DNA of 64,000 nucleotides from Limnoperna fortunei. Taxonomy: Eukaryota > Mollusca > Bivalvia > Mytilida > Modiolidae. The DNA lies in the NCBI GenBank assembly GCA_944474755.1, contig OX104122.1, positions 17,184,641 to 17,248,640 on the forward strand, given 5' to 3'. Each line of letters starts with the position of its first letter. Within the stretch, counting starts at the first letter, position 1. Shown piece by piece: positions 27,890-40,049 of this stretch. The notes below the pieces were generated by a model, which worked only from the letters and a program-made list of their open reading frames with translations, was not told the origin of the DNA and made no database searches. The position numbers and the translations under genes were made by a program.

Positions 27890-28000
27890 ACCTCGAAGAC
27901 TGTTATGGAGTCGGACCAAATCGATGATTGGTTGAACTGTATCAGAAGGTCGTCTGATACTGAGAAATCAAACATGATGGCCAAACATATGAACGGCAAG
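27890..28000 (+). CDS. PRDM3/16-like exon B: middle of PR domain
   Basis: The acceptor TTGTTTCAG ends at 27889 and the donor GTAAGA starts at 28001. The exon is 111 bp, exactly 37 codons in phase 0 at both ends, beginning TSKTVMESDQIDDWLNCIRR and ending MMAKHMNGK. It corresponds to the PR-domain segment that in the family reads roughly D..SW(L/M).Y(I/V)R.A......NL.A.Q....: the W-L-x-x-I-R core and the following N-x-M-A-x-H are visible. Joining exon A to exon B to exon C gives a continuous frame across the PR domain. The frame also stays open past the donor into a SINE, but that readthrough has no family similarity. The exon is short and diverged, so support comes mostly from phase, splice sites and the order of motifs. 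Confidence 0.82.
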
Positions 28001-28021
28001 GTAAGACTGTATAGTATAACA

Positions 28022-28200
28022 AGAGGCTTATCTGCAGGTAGCACTACTGATACCGTAATACAGATATCACGGGTTCGACCCCTTGTTGTGACTTTGGTGT
28101 TATTTCATGCTCTACCGTTACATGGGCCACCAACAATAAAAATCCACATGTATAAGTATTTGGCAGATTTGGTATGAATCATCACGAAGGTGATGAAGGG
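28022..28200 (+). mobile_element. tRNA-derived SINE, copy 1
   Basis: A tRNA-like head reads TATCTGCAGGTAGCACTACT, followed by a pol III B-box-like GGTTCGACCCC at 28072-28082, the spacing of tRNA-derived SINEs. The downstream body (GTGACTTTGGTGTTATTTC ... CTCTACCG) is shared with a second copy. It starts about 20 bp after the exon B donor. Confidence 0.6.
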
Positions 28201-28211
28201 AAGATTGTAAC

Positions 28212-28375
28212 CTATCTGCGTTCTTAGCAGGTAGTACGAATATAGCCAGTCATAATTGACTACGCTAGCGGAATACATATACTATGTAGCACATTTGGTT
28301 CGATCCCCTGTGGTGATATTAGTGTTGTTTCTCTACCGACTTCAATAGGTTGCTACCGTTCATTGGTTTACTCTT
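28212..28375 (+). mobile_element. tRNA-derived SINE, copy 2
   Basis: A second, more decayed copy has CTATCTGC...CAGGTAGTAC at 28212-28235, a B-box-like GGTTCGATCCC at 28307-28317 and the same body (GTGATATTAGTGTTGTTTC, CTCTACCG). The B boxes are 235 bp apart, and the orientation matches copy 1. Confidence 0.55.
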
Positions 28376-28557
28376 ATACCTCAAAGAATTATTGATGACA
28401 TTTAATAAAGTGATGTACAAACTAAAAATTTCTTGATTGATGTTTGGTTTGTAGAAAAGTTTCCACAAATACAATCAAACGTTAATAATCAATCACATTT
28501 CCGTTTTACTAGTCAATGCGTTCTTTACGTTGCATTTCACTGAATGTATGGAGGTTT

Positions 28558-28722
28558 GGACTTCACTACATGTTGTATCACCAATACGTTGGACTTCACT
28601 ACGTGTATCACCAATACGTTGGACTTCACTACGTGTATCACCAATACGTTGGACTTCACTACGTTTATCACCAATACGTTGGACTTCACTACGTGTATCA
28701 CCAATACGTTGGACTTCACTAC
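28558..28722. repeat. 30-bp tandem repeat, about six copies
   Basis: The unit contains CTTCACTACGTGTATCACCA followed by ATACGTTGGA. Copies are nearly identical. It directly precedes an unrelated 36-bp repeat. Confidence 0.95.
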
Positions 28723-28985
28723 ACTATATACCGGAATGTGTGGTTCTCTGGTTCAGTCACTAACTACCGGAATGTGTGGTTCTCTGGTTCAGTCACTAAC
28801 TACCGGAATGTGTGGTTCTCTGGTTCAATCAATATTTACCGGAATGTGTGGTTCTTTGGTTCAGTCACTATATACCGTGATGTGTTGTTCTCTTGTTCAG
28901 ACACTATATACCGTAATGTGTTGTTCTCTTGTTCAGTCACTATTTACCGTAATTTGTGGTTCTATTGTTCATTCACTGTATGTGT
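28723..28985. repeat. 36-bp tandem repeat, about seven copies
   Basis: The unit core is TACCGGAATGTGTGGTTCTC, then TGGTTCAGTCACTA. The first copies are near identical and later ones more diverged, a typical decay gradient. Confidence 0.93.
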
Positions 28986-30817
28986 ACTGGTACGTTTAGG
29001 AGAAATTAGTGGTTGTCATAATTTAGTCGCTAGATCGCTTATATATATATATTATATCTGTCATTATTTTATTTTTATAATTTCAAAGACGTTTTTCTTT
29101 ATTTAAGTATGTTGTTTATATTTTTACAATTTGAAAATATGTCTATACTCTGGGAAGTCGATTTGTGCACTTAAATCTTACATTGATCATTCATTTCTTA
29201 CTAAGATAATCAAACTTCTTGACCTTATTATTTTTCACATACATGTTACGATTTTATCTATTACTCTAGGATGACAACATTACATAAAAATGTACTTCTG
29301 ATTCACTGTATGTGCTGAAACCGTCAATATCTTACGGACGTAATTAGAAATATTTCAAATATGTGTACGATGTCAAAAGACAATGCGCCAATTTAACATG
29401 ATTAAATACATATTTCTTTCATCTTGTCATGGCTGACAGTAGATCACGCCGCGTGGAATCGGAATACCCAGACACTGTTTCAAATTATCCCTCCGCGTGA
29501 AAAGTCAGGTCAGCAAATATAAATTTCTGCACCGAAATGAAAGAAAATGTCAATTTGATCAACTCCTTGTCTCTGTCCCTAATGACACTAATTGAATGAA
29601 TTGGTTTTTAGACATTTTCTTACACGTAGTACGTGCAGACTGGTAATTGTTGCTGAATGTCATAAAACTTGAAGACAGACAGGAAAAGTCTCAGAAACGT
29701 TTTATTGGTACTTAATCTCCAATATGTGTTTCTAATAACCACATTACTACTTATTAAGAATTGAACATGTTGACTATAGACTCTCGAGTTGATGATGTGC
29801 CACTTGTTGCAACTATTACTTGCACTGCTTAATTAACTGAACCCTCTTGGTGAGAGTGTTAGCAGAAACACGTGTTACTCCGGCATGTAAACATGCTACA
29901 GATTCGTGAGAAATTGATATACTTTAAAATAGCAATCTCTAGCTTTCAAAATAACTTATATTTGCTATAAAGATGTTGTTTTTAAATGCACTTTATTATC
30001 ATTCAAACATTTAACGGACATGTATTTCAATAATTAACAAGTAAAAATGAAAACTGTAAAAACATATAATCACAAATACTTATTATGATAAAATTAATAA
30101 TTTTTGTTTGGTTTTAATAAGTTTAGTACTATAAAATCTACACACTAGCCTGTTTTAAAAACAGATTGTAAAAATTATCTTATAATTATTCTTTCTTCAC
30201 TTTTTATATAAAACATACGTTGTTCATTAGTTATAAAATAAATTAAATTCTAATTTATAATTGCTGTGATACTTAATAACAAAATAAAATTTAAAATATA
30301 ATATGGTTTTATTTTAAATTGTTAGTTTTAACAATATATTTAATTTAATGTTATAAAACAGATTTCCAAAAAATATTATTTATGTATTATTTATCTTCGC
30401 AGTTTTATAACCCAAAGAGCTGAAAACATAAAACAACAACACGATATAATGTACAGTTTCTTTATTTATTTTGCGTTATAATAGCATATTACCACAAAAA
30501 TACTAAAATTTTTAGCATCGTTTGTTTAAACCAATTATTTAAATTTAATCGCGGTTGTAAGGCCGATACATATCCCAGCTGTCAATCAACTCCTTCAATT
30601 GTAATGTGATTCTGTATAAAGATAGCTTACTGATAAATCGCCTTTCTCTCGTATCACCTATCAGTATGACCGACGATTTCATTGGTCGATATTTTAAAGC
30701 TTCAACCTATCAGATTTATGTTGTACTAAACCTATTGAAATGTAGGATTTATTATACATTTCACATTATGAAATTCATTTGTTGTCAAAACCTCTTATTA
30801 TTGACACATCTATTTAG
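28986..30817. other. Intronic stretch between the 36-bp array and exon C
   Basis: Very AT-rich from 29900 on. A slightly GC-richer patch lies near 29430-29520. No feature was recognised. Confidence 0.5.
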
Positions 30818-30929
30818 GTGTTTTATAAAGTTATAAAGGACATTGAAGTCGGACAAGAAATGCTCCTATATACTACGGACCAAGTTTTTACTGACAAACC
30901 ACCAGAAGGATATTCAACTTATGAAAGCG
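30818..30929 (+). CDS. PRDM3/16-like exon C: end of PR domain
   Basis: The acceptor ATCTATTTAG ends at 30817 and the donor GTAAGT starts at 30930. The exon is 112 bp: 37 codons in phase 0 plus one base, so it ends in phase 1. The translation starts VFYKVIKDIEVGQEMLLY and continues to PPEGYSTYES. The family counterpart ends the PR domain with IFYR...DI.PGEELLL, so the F-Y-x-V, D-I-x-x-G-x-E-(M/L)-L-L pattern is clear and is the best evidence that exons A to C form a PR domain. The split codon at the end (G|AG, Glu) is completed precisely by the next exon. Confidence 0.9.
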
Positions 30930-33900
30930 GTAAGTTTTTATATTATTGTAATCGATTTGTTTCTGTCATTTTTGTGTTTTAAAGCTGGTTACTGTTTTAC
31001 CTTCGTTTTAGGAAATACAAAACGGATTAGCTCAAGTCTCTAAATACAACCACGGTCAACGTTAGCTATTGCTATCATTATAATGGTCATTACTGCAAAG
31101 CTAATTCCTATTTTCAGATAGAATCTGAAGATGCAAAAAATCTTATTTCGTTATTTATATCAGTATTTTTGAAAAAATTCTTATAAAATCGGATGCAAAA
31201 CTGTTATGCCAATAATTAGTATCGACCGTAATGTGGAAGGCCCTATACCTAAGGTATTTTTCCCAATAGAAAAACAAAGAATATTGAGCCCATTAATACT
31301 TTAGAATTATACAGATAAGTAATTACTGTCTACATTTATTTCTGTATTACATTGTGTTAATAATATTTTTGTTTCAAATTTGCAACCATTTTATAGGCAC
31401 GTTAACCATAACAGCCATATTTGTAAACTTACGAGTTCATCCTGACATACATACAATATCACTAATTTCTTTAAATCAATAATTTACATTTTAATTACTT
31501 AAAAAAGTTGTAATGCACCCAAAACGTACGCATTATATTTAATTTTTATCAAATAATACCTACTGTTTGATCATTGATATATGACTACGTTAGTTAGGGT
31601 GAATCTCATTTTGTAATGGTAATTACCTAAAACATCAACACAGATAATACATTGCTTATTTTTTTAAGGAATTGTATCTGATTTTTAACTAATGAGGTAT
31701 AGCTTTATAATTACCTAAAGTTCTATACATGAAATAAGATCAAAGGTTTTAAATGCAACAAACAGGATAGTGAATTTTAATAATGTCTTAATTTTTTGTA
31801 AATAAAAATTGTCCTTTTCATTTATAATTGTATAAAGGCAACTATTTATATTAAAAGTATTTACACGGAATGTAGAAAAATAATTTTCTGTTATTTTTTT
31901 TGCATTGTTTGACAGATATGAAGAGTAAACCATACCTATGGATAGTCAATAAAATATATAAGACTTGCAGTAATTAATCAGAAAATGGAACAAAGAATTA
32001 ATTTCTTTTATAAATTGTATTTAAAAATAGATACATCAGATTTAAAAGTTCTTACCACATGTAGACATTAAGCTCCGCCCACCTGAACACACTGCACTTT
32101 GTGACCTTACACCGTGGTTTATACCGTGAATTTGCAAATTTTCTGTTTTGAAATCTTCTTGTCTAATCAATGTGGATAATTTCCGGAAACCTCAAAATCA
32201 TTCAATGAGAAAACTTAAATAGTAAAAATAATATTTTAAAAAATCCACAATAAAATTATGAAATTTTCATTTTAAGTTTGTAAGGTTAAAGGGACAAAGT
32301 TGCCTCCGTAACACGAAAGATATAATTTAGTATAAATTATTGTATTTATTTAAATTTCAGTAATGCAATATTTTGTTTTGAGAAACTTAAATAAAAACTC
32401 TCTATATGTGAGTATATGTTATAAGTTATTTACAACAGATCAAGGGACCCATGACACCTTTCCATAATCCGGAGATAAAAGATTAACAATTATTGCTCGG
32501 CTGTTAAGTAAATATATTATTTACCAAAACTTTTCCCTAGTTTTTGGTCTTAAAAAATAAAGGCTGAAAATAAAGAATTACTTTTAATATTCATAAATAG
32601 TTTTTCTTTCTTACTACAATGTATTATGTTTATAATAGGTATTTATTGTGAAGTAAAACTGAGAAAATGCCACCCAAGTTGACCTTTAAACCCCTGGTGT
32701 AAATATATATGTAATAAAATTATTTTTACGGTATAGTAGAAAACACTTGTTGACGATCGAAAAGAAAAAATGGGAAAAGTTGTTTCATCCTCAATGACAT
32801 AATTGATTTAGATATCAATGGATAAAAGAAGATACGTTGTGAAAATAATATATAGTTCGGGTAATTAAATTTCATCCAAAGGACCCTTAACGCGATGACA
32901 AGCTTTACGAAGCTTTGAACGAAAATAAATTAAAATTTTGAAGAATTTAATTGATATTTGAGGAGACACCTTACTCATCAATTTCATTAAATTTAAACGG
33001 ATGTGTGGTGATCTATAGTTCGGTAAATATCTCAAAATCACACGTTTCACGACAACTTTTATTAAATTTGATAGATATCTTATAAAAGACATTTCATTTT
33101 CATCCTTTGATCATAACATTTTTTCTCCATGAGTTGCATTCGTTACTTTTAAGTTCTTTTGTGACAGATTTCAAATTAAAAGATCTTCAAACATAATTTG
33201 TTGATCACAAACACATTAAATAAAAATTTGCTTTGATTAAAACTATAAAACCTACCAATTCCAAGACCCAGATACAAAAAATACTATTCGAAAGAGTAAT
33301 ATTTCAAATACTAATTTTGATAGTTCCCACTTTCCAAAAAAAAAAATTTAAAGCAAAAATTCGACCGTGAATGTGTCAAAGTTTTTCTTCATTTAGTTTA
33401 AAAGATAAGATTTATATCTCGTGAAATTTAATCCCTTATTACACAGGACAGTTATTGATCAGTTCCTGGGGCAGATGGAACTCAGAAGATGCTTTTTTAT
33501 TTGTTCCTAAAATTTATAATTTTCAAAACAAGCTCCGGATAACAAAGACTGATCCGGCAGATGGCAACATTGCACCTATGATGTAAGACCAATGTTTGTC
33601 AATAAACCTGTTAGATAAGATTAATGCAACATCTGCTAAGATCTGATGAATTTTAGGTATGCACATGTCAACGAGGGAGGGTCGACAGTGTCGCCACAAG
33701 CGCTAATTACCATGCGCAGTGCTCCAGTATTGTCGTGAAATGATGCGTGTTCAAGGTGCAATCATAGAAGGCTTTATCTAATAAAATTTTATTATTGTTC
33801 TTTATTGAGATTTACAACGAAATGAAATCTGTGTAGAAAAAAGAAATTCGCCGTATCCGATGCCAGAAAAGAAAATAATTGAAAGTTAAATAAAAGCGAT

Positions 33901-34125
33901 AAAATGTTCCTTAAAGAGTGAAATATGTATGCATACTAACTGTGAAATCCATTGTAACTATACATTTGTTATATATTAATAAAGTAGTGAGTAAAATTTA
34001 ATTTTACAAAATAATCCCTTACCCCCCCCCCAACAACACACATACAACAAAAAACTCTTACACCCAGTCTTCTCAAAATGCATGCTCATGTTGCACTGCA
34101 ATACAATTAATGGTTTTATTTTCAG
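30930..34125. other. Intron C-D; unique AT-rich sequence
   Basis: No tandem array is present, unlike the other introns. A GC-richer patch lies at 33650-33760 and an 11-C run near 34022. No extra exon was found. Confidence 0.5.
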
Positions 34126-34261
34126 AGGATTCAAAATTCCCATGCGCAGATTGTAATGCGATCCTGGCATCAAAAGAAGAATTGAATAGACATCACCAGT
34201 TTTCCTGCACAAGAAATATGGTTTTACCAAATGGTCAGACGTCTGATGAAGATTCGACTAG
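34126..34261 (+). CDS. PRDM3/16-like exon D: C2HC zinc finger 1
   Basis: The acceptor TTATTTTCAG ends at 34125 and the donor GTTAGT starts at 34262. The exon is 136 bp, entering in phase 1 and leaving in phase 2. It encodes FPCADCNAILASKEELNRHH followed by QFSC, a degenerate C2HC finger (C-x2-C-x12-H...C). The first finger of vertebrate PRDM3/16 is of the same unusual C2HC type (RCEDC...L..H..FPC), so this is a diagnostic match. It is followed by an acidic Ser/Thr linker (TSDEDST). The next exon goes straight to the finger matching vertebrate finger 3. I found no finger-2 coding sequence in the 1.3-kb intron that follows. Confidence 0.92.
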
Positions 34262-34361
34262 GTTAGTATTTACGAGTTTTATTCGGACAAGTTTTAGCGT
34301 TATGTTTGGCTGATCATGGAGAACATTGTCATCTTACGATCGTTGATGATCACAACACTAC

Positions 34362-34656
34362 CCTCATATGTATTAAATGACGGAGCCACTGTCCAGTATT
34401 ACTCGTTACTCGTTACTTCATATGTATTAAATGACGGAGCCACTGTCCAGTATTACTCGTTACCTCTTATGTATTAAATGACGGAGCCACTGTCCAATAT
34501 TACTCGTTACCTCATATGTATTAAATGACGGAGCCACTGTCCAATATTACTCGTTACCTCATATGTATTAAATGACAGAGCCACTGTCCAATATAACTCG
34601 TTACCTCATATGTATTAAATGACGGAGCCGATGCACTGTCCAATATTACTCGTTAA
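34362..34656. repeat. 47-bp tandem repeat, six copies
   Basis: The unit starts CTCATATGTATTAAATGACG and ends TTACTCGTTAC. The first copy carries a duplicated ACTCGTT. It lies about 100 bp after the exon D donor. Confidence 0.95.
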
Positions 34657-35563
34657 CATCACATGACTGTCGATTAATACCGTTATTTCATACTGAACCA
34701 CTGATGCCATGTATACTGAGTTCTTTGATTGATTCAAAATTGAAATGATTGACTGCCATGACATCTTCTTCCATTGTCTACATTTCATCTGATTTCATTG
34801 ATAAAAGAATAAAAAATAGTATGTCTTTAACATTCAAGTTGCCTCACAACTTTTGTGGAAGATCATGACACTTATCAGTTATCTGGGTACATTGACAGTA
34901 ATTAGCGATTACGTCGGAGAGATTCGCTCGTATAAAGCCAAGCGAATTATTTTCGTAATAAATTAAGTTTGACACTAAATTGTTCTTTAAAATTTTGAAA
35001 AGAAAATATTTAAGAATGGGAATGTACCTAGTGAATTTTTATATCAAACTTAATTTATCAATAAGAATCGAAAAATTTACGACTTACGAAAAATTACTTT
35101 TTGTACACTACACAAAAGACTTCGACAATATCTTTCAACTTATTGAAAAGTTTTGAATAATCTAGGTCAAATGGGAGCTTGTTTTTGATAGACGATCATG
35201 GTCAGAATTAAACTTAGTCATCTTTACAATAAAGTTCAATTATTTTATTCAGCATTGTAGTTTCCTTTAGAATTAAATGTCTATTATGAGTTTAAATGTC
35301 AATCATTAATGGATTCGAACTTTATATTACATTCCACATATCAGATATATTGTTAAATTTGATTGGGAGATGTGAAATTGAAATAAGTCGTATGAAGTAT
35401 TACAGACAGACTCTTGTGAAGCATTTTAATTGTTGACTTTTTATAGTGTTAGTCCAATATACTTATGGGTATTAATTTATTATACATTAAGAAAATTAAT
35501 AATTGAATCAATTCCATCAGTCAATCCAGATTCGTATTAAAAAATTGCGAATTTATCTTACAG
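34657..35563. other. Rest of intron D-E
   Basis: Scanned for a missing zinc finger 2 (a C-x2-C...H-x3-H coding pattern); none was seen. Confidence 0.5.
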
Positions 35564-35654
35564 TAACCATGGGGACCAAACTGCCGAAGGTGACTTCCGG
35601 TGTGACGAGTGTCCTAAGTCGTTCCAATGGAAAACAAGTCTGTTAAAGCACCAG
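35564..35654 (+). CDS. PRDM3/16-like exon E: C2H2 zinc finger (matches vertebrate finger 3)
   Basis: The acceptor ATCTTACAG ends at 35563 and the donor GTATGT starts at 35655. The exon is 91 bp, one base plus 30 codons, leaving in phase 0. It encodes FRCDECPKSFQWKTSLLKHQ, and the second zinc-ligand histidine (VH) comes from the first codons of exon F. The counterpart in vertebrate PRDM3/16 is [20 protein letters not shown], so identity is high and the assignment to finger 3 rather than finger 2 is secure. An ATT trinucleotide microsatellite begins about 77 bp after the donor. Confidence 0.95.
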
Positions 35655-35726
35655 GTATGTTTGTGTGCTTACTGGGACTGAAACTTACATGTGGCGTACA
35701 AAATCATTTACGAACAGAATTGTCAA

Positions 35727-35836
<110 letters not shown>

Positions 35837-36179
35837 GTATAAAAATTGTTTAAAATAATTATTATCGTTGGTCAATCATACATTCTACAGTCACAAATTT
35901 TAGTACTCAGATTGTGTTTGAGACGATACATTTTTATCGAAGAAAGTTTAGATGGTTGCGTAAATATGATAATTGCGAAAGGAAATAACTATGTTTATGG
36001 ATGATAGCATAGTTTTTGTGGACCTATCGAACATTTGAACCAGAAAAACAGAGAAACATACTACCATAGTTTTATGTGTTACATTGGTATCATCTAACGA
36101 ATTAAGCTTTTCTTTAATGCAATGAAACTATTTAATTAGGAAATATAGATACTATAACATAAGGTTATTTCCTTTGTAG

Positions 36180-38222
36180 GCAGTGCACGATGCTATGAAG
36201 AGATATTCTTGTGAGAATTGTAACAAAATCTTTACTGATCCAAGTAATCTTCAGCGTCACATCCGGTCTCAACATGTTGGAGCAAGATGCCACACTTGCA
36301 CAGAATGTGGAAAAACCTTTGCGACTTCTAGCGGCTTAAAGCAGCATCAACACATTCATAGTAGCATTAAACCTTTCCAGTGTGAAGTCTGTCTCAAAGC
36401 GTATACACAATTCTCTAACCTTTGTCGACATAAAAGAATGCATGCTGACTGTCGACAACAGATAAAATGCAAAGACTGTGGTCAAGCATTCTCCACTATG
36501 ACTTCTTTGAGCAAACACAAGCGATTCTGCGAGGGCGCACTCCGTAATGGACTCCATCTTGGATTTGCCTCTGAGAAAATTAATACAATAAATCTTCACC
36601 AGACAACCCCACAGGCCGGACTTCTTAATCCACTTTTCAATATGTACCGTCCACCTTTTCCATTTTATCCACCATTGGGAGGCACATTTCCTCCGATGTT
36701 TCCAAATGGTAGTTCTTTTCCTGGCATACCTCCACCACTGAGTGCCGCAAACGTAGCAAGATTGCGACAAACTGGAACCCCTGATAGATCATCCATTAAT
36801 TCACACGAATCTCAGAGGCTTTTAGACAGCGATATGCCCCAAGAAAAGAGAATTAGGAAAAATTCTTCCGGTTCTGATAACAGTGATTTCAGCATAAGTT
36901 CTCACGGGGAAAGGGATTCATCATCCGGTTCAGAGGCCGAAAGTGAAAGTAGTACATGCAAAAAATCTGAGACGCATCAGCCCATAAATAAATCAATGAG
37001 AAGGCCACTGTTTCAACCGCAAATAATTATTCCAGAACCAATTACTACAATCTCCCAAAGAGTTGTAGAGAGTAAGCCGAAGATAGAACAGGACACTCCA
37101 TTTGATCTGTCTAAAGGAAGTTCTGCTTCTTCATCTCCTGTTGCTTATTCACCAGGAAGAGATTACCCAAAACCAAATGCTGAACAACCTCTAGATTTGA
37201 CAAGGAAAGAAATAACTTCCCCCGAGAATTCACGAAAAACTCATATTTTTGGCGATTTCCGAAGTGTACCACTACCCGAGAGCAAACTTCATTATGCATA
37301 TCCTCAAATACCAAATCCGTTAATGTTTGAGCATGCTTTAAGGATGGACAACGAACACATGAAAGCAGCATCTAAACTCTTGTCATTACCAAGGTTTCCG
37401 GTCACCGGTGGTGCATCATTTCCAACTATGAATCACTTTGTTCAAAATATGTTCAAGCAGGAGTCTACAGTATTTCAAATTTCGCATGGAATTAAAATGG
37501 ACAAATTGGGTGAACAATTCCGCTACTCTACACCGATTAACAAAATGAAAGAAAGATATTCTTGTAAATTTTGCGGGAAAGTTTTCCCGCGTTCTGCTAA
37601 TCTTACGAGACATCTGAGAACCCACACTGGAGAACAACCATATAAATGCAAATATTGTGAACGATCCTTCAGTATATCATCAAATTTACAGAGGCACGTA
37701 AGAAATATTCACAACAAAGAAAAACCTTTTAAATGTCCATTATGCGAAAGATGCTTCGGTCAGCAGACAAACTTGGACCGGCATCTTAAAAAGCACGAGA
37801 CTGATGGACCGATAGTTGTCGACTCACCAACTAACGAACCTGACTTAGACGAAAAGGACGAATCGTATTTTTCTGAGATTAGAAATTTTATTGGGAAGGC
37901 AACAACTATTCCACATTCACATACTGCTTTTCTCCCGGATATGAAAAGAGAATTGGCTATGGATCTCCACGGTGAACGACATGATGATGTCATGGAAGAT
38001 GATATTGAAGATGATGACAATATAGACTGTTCAGACGATGAGTTGTTAGATGAAGATGAAGATGGACAACACGAACCGTTGTTCCTAAAGGGAGATAACT
38101 GTCTCACAAACAATAATAATGTTGATAAATCTAGATCCTTTAACAGTGACATGCACAACTCCGAGGAAAACTCCGAGAAAAACCTCGAACTTAATCAGGA
38201 TTCTAGACCACTTGTGTTTTAG
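36180..38222 (+). CDS. PRDM3/16-like terminal coding exon: fingers 4-7, CtBP motifs, three C-terminal fingers, acidic tail
   Basis: The acceptor CCTTTGTAG ends at 36179. Codons run in phase 0 from GCA 36180 to TAG 38220-38222 (680 codons). Counting from the Val codon at 36183, fingers lie at about residues 8-31 (CENC...H...H), 37-59, 65-87 and 94-116; the last is C2HC, ending HKRFCEG. Blocks such as [19 protein letters not shown] and [12 protein letters not shown] are nearly identical to vertebrate PRDM3/16. A Pro/Phe-rich stretch (about 157-186) and a Ser-rich acidic stretch (230-265) follow. CtBP-binding motifs PFDLS (306-310) and PLDLT (336-340) come next. The C-terminal cluster (about 459-541) includes [20 protein letters not shown] and [16 protein letters not shown] conserved [10 protein letters not shown] block (about 561-570) and a Glu/Asp-rich tail (600-632) end the protein. 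The C-terminus is shorter than in vertebrates. GTG 36183 is an internal Val, not a start. Confidence 0.98.
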   Translation, partial: AVHDAMKRYSCENCNKIFTDPSNLQRHIRSQHVGARCHTCTECGKTFATSSGLKQHQHIHSSIKPFQCEVCLKAYTQFSNLCRHKRMHADCRQQIKCKDCGQAFSTMTSLSKHKRFCEGALRNGLHLGFASEKINTINLHQTTPQAGLLNPLFNMYRPPFPFYPPLGGTFPPMFPNGSSFPGIPPPLSAANVARLRQTGTPDRSSINSHESQRLLDSDMPQEKRIRKNSSGSDNSDFSISSHGERDSSSGSEAESESSTCKKSETHQPINKSMRRPLFQPQIIIPEPITTISQRVVESKPKIEQDTPFDLSKGSSASSSPVAYSPGRDYPKPNAEQPLDLTRKEITSPENSRKTHIFGDFRSVPLPESKLHYAYPQIPNPLMFEHALRMDNEHMKAASKLLSLPRFPVTGGASFPTMNHFVQNMFKQESTVFQISHGIKMDKLGEQFRYSTPINKMKERYSCKFCGKVFPRSANLTRHLRTHTGEQPYKCKYCERSFSISSNLQRHVRNIHNKEKPFKCPLCERCFGQQTNLDRHLKKHETDGPIVVDSPTNEPDLDEKDESYFSEIRNFIGKATTIPHSHTAFLPDMKRELAMDLHGERHDDVMEDDIEDDDNIDCSDDELLDEDEDGQHEPLFLKGDNCLTNNNNVDKSRSFNSDMHNSEENSEKNLELNQDSRPLVF

Positions 38223-39006
38223 ATTATATATAGAGAGATATATAAATGTATATTTGTGTATTATTTTAGATTGTGCATTTTTCTTTTAGGGGATAAATTT
38301 TGTTTGATTTTTCAAATTAGTGTTTGTATTATATTTGCATTTAAAGACACCTCTGTTTACAAAATGAGCATACCACAAACATTCGTGCTACAAAGTGTTA
38401 ATCCTTCAATAACCTTATAAAAAACTCGGAAATATATTACATTAATTCATCCCTGTTTTACAAATCTCTATGAGTAGCAGATATATGCATAAACGCTCTG
38501 CTTAAGCCTCAAACGAATGTTTGGTTGAATATATATATTTATATTTTAAGCTTAGATTTCTGCTTATTATACTTTCTGGAAGAGCCAATTATATAAGCCT
38601 GATGGTGCTAATTTATTTGTACAAATGTGTAATTGTTTGAAGTGCTGCCTTATTTTTTTTTATTTCTTCCTATTTTGACAATCCTTGCATTTTACATTAC
38701 AAATGTACATACATGTTATTTGACCATGTTGTAAATTCACATTAATTTATTGAACAACCACTGCCATTAGTTATTGTTTTCCGATCGCATGTTTGATCAA
38801 CCGCGCACAAGCGTTTGCTGTGATACATTATTATACAACTGTCTGAAAATTATTGTGAAAAAAAAAATAAAAGTAATAATTTTCATGTGTCATATTTTTG
38901 TGTATTTATTAGACTTGTTTGTGGTATTATAGAATGGCTACAGGTTTGTGTTATTAAGCACATAATGTGTCAATTTCTAGTGACTGCCTTCGAGTACTGA
39001 AATAAA
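38223..39006 (+). other. Probable 3' UTR of the PRDM3/16-like gene with candidate polyadenylation signals
   Basis: AT-rich sequence follows the TAG without further ORFs. AATAAA hexamers occur at 38866-38871 (within an A-rich run) and at 39001-39006. Either could mark the mRNA end; no T/GT-rich downstream element is decisive. The UTR assignment is an inference from position. Confidence 0.5.
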
Positions 39007-40049
39007 CGCTATGATATTAAACTGTGTTAAATGAATGCTTTTCCGCAATTCAAGCAAGTTTATACAGATGTCACAAGAATAAAGAGTAGTATTTGGGTAT
39101 GTTTTGACATCCAGAAAGTCTTAAAAAGTACCATCTATAAATACGTATTAAATATTAGGATTACAAATACGTGAAATCGCATTCTTGTGTCTGATTATAA
39201 AATACAACAACTTAAACACAGGAAGATTCTAAACGTCACAAGTACCTGTCATAAACATCACATATGTAAACAAGGTTCATCCCCTTGTAAAGAAAGCCAT
39301 TTTCATGAACATATTTTGTTTAATTTTCTCTTTTGTTGGAACAAAAGTTGACTTCTTCAACATAATCATGTAGGATAGTTTGAGGACATCCCACTATTCA
39401 CGACATTACCACACAGATCAATGTGATGACAATGTTTATTATTGCTTGGTCACGCCCACTTCTCCCTTGTCGTGTGGAGCGTAGAGAGTCATTGTAGTCG
39501 TGTCAAATATTGTTTCATACTTGGGTTTTTTGTCCGTCATATTATACTGACACGATTTATTTTTAATATCGGCCTGAATAAGAAGTCGTCAGTCTGAATA
39601 CTTTTTCCTTTTCAATTCATTGATTCCAAAGTGTCAGACAGGATCATTGAGATTATTACTACATAAATTTACTGAGTTTGGGAACGAACTGAAACATGGC
39701 AACTGTGCATCAGTGCAAATGCTTACAGAATTAAAATGATACAGGTTTGAAATAGAATAAAAGATGACAAATAGCTTAGAACATTTCGATTGAATTTGTG
39801 CAAGTAATTACACGTGTTAAAGAAGTTAAAATATGGTTATGTGAACAAAATACACATGCAAATAAACCAGCTTGTCGAAGAAATTAATTCAATGAAATCA
39901 TTAATTTTACCATGGAATTCTTGACTAAAATCGACGAATTTCAGATTTATAGTTTTGGTCTTAGACAATCCATACAGTTATGACTTTCCAAAGTGAAAAG
40001 ATGATAATACTTATAAAAATAAATTAATATACGAATTTACATATTCCGA
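39007..40049. other. Intergenic stretch after the PRDM3/16-like gene
   Basis: No coding frame or repeat family was recognised. Confidence 0.5.

Noticed and set aside
28027..28085. Functional tRNA gene
   Set aside because: It has a B-box and a tRNA-like head but no complete acceptor stem pairing that I can see, and a second decayed copy shares a long non-tRNA body, which fits a SINE.
28001..28177. Coding extension of exon B
   Set aside because: The open frame past the GTAAGA donor runs into a SINE and loses family similarity, while exon C matches the next PR-domain segment.
28516..29106. 196-codon frame spanning the 30- and 36-bp arrays
   Set aside because: Both periods are multiples of three, and the frame lies in an intron of the PRDM3/16-like gene with no domain.
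36183..36185. GTG as the start codon of the zinc-finger protein
   Set aside because: It is an internal Val of a finger (H-Q-A-V-H-D) that continues in phase from exon E; animal genes rarely start at GTG.
36336..36770. 144-codon antisense frame and other antisense frames under exon F
   Set aside because: Shadows of the conserved zinc-finger exon on the opposite strand.
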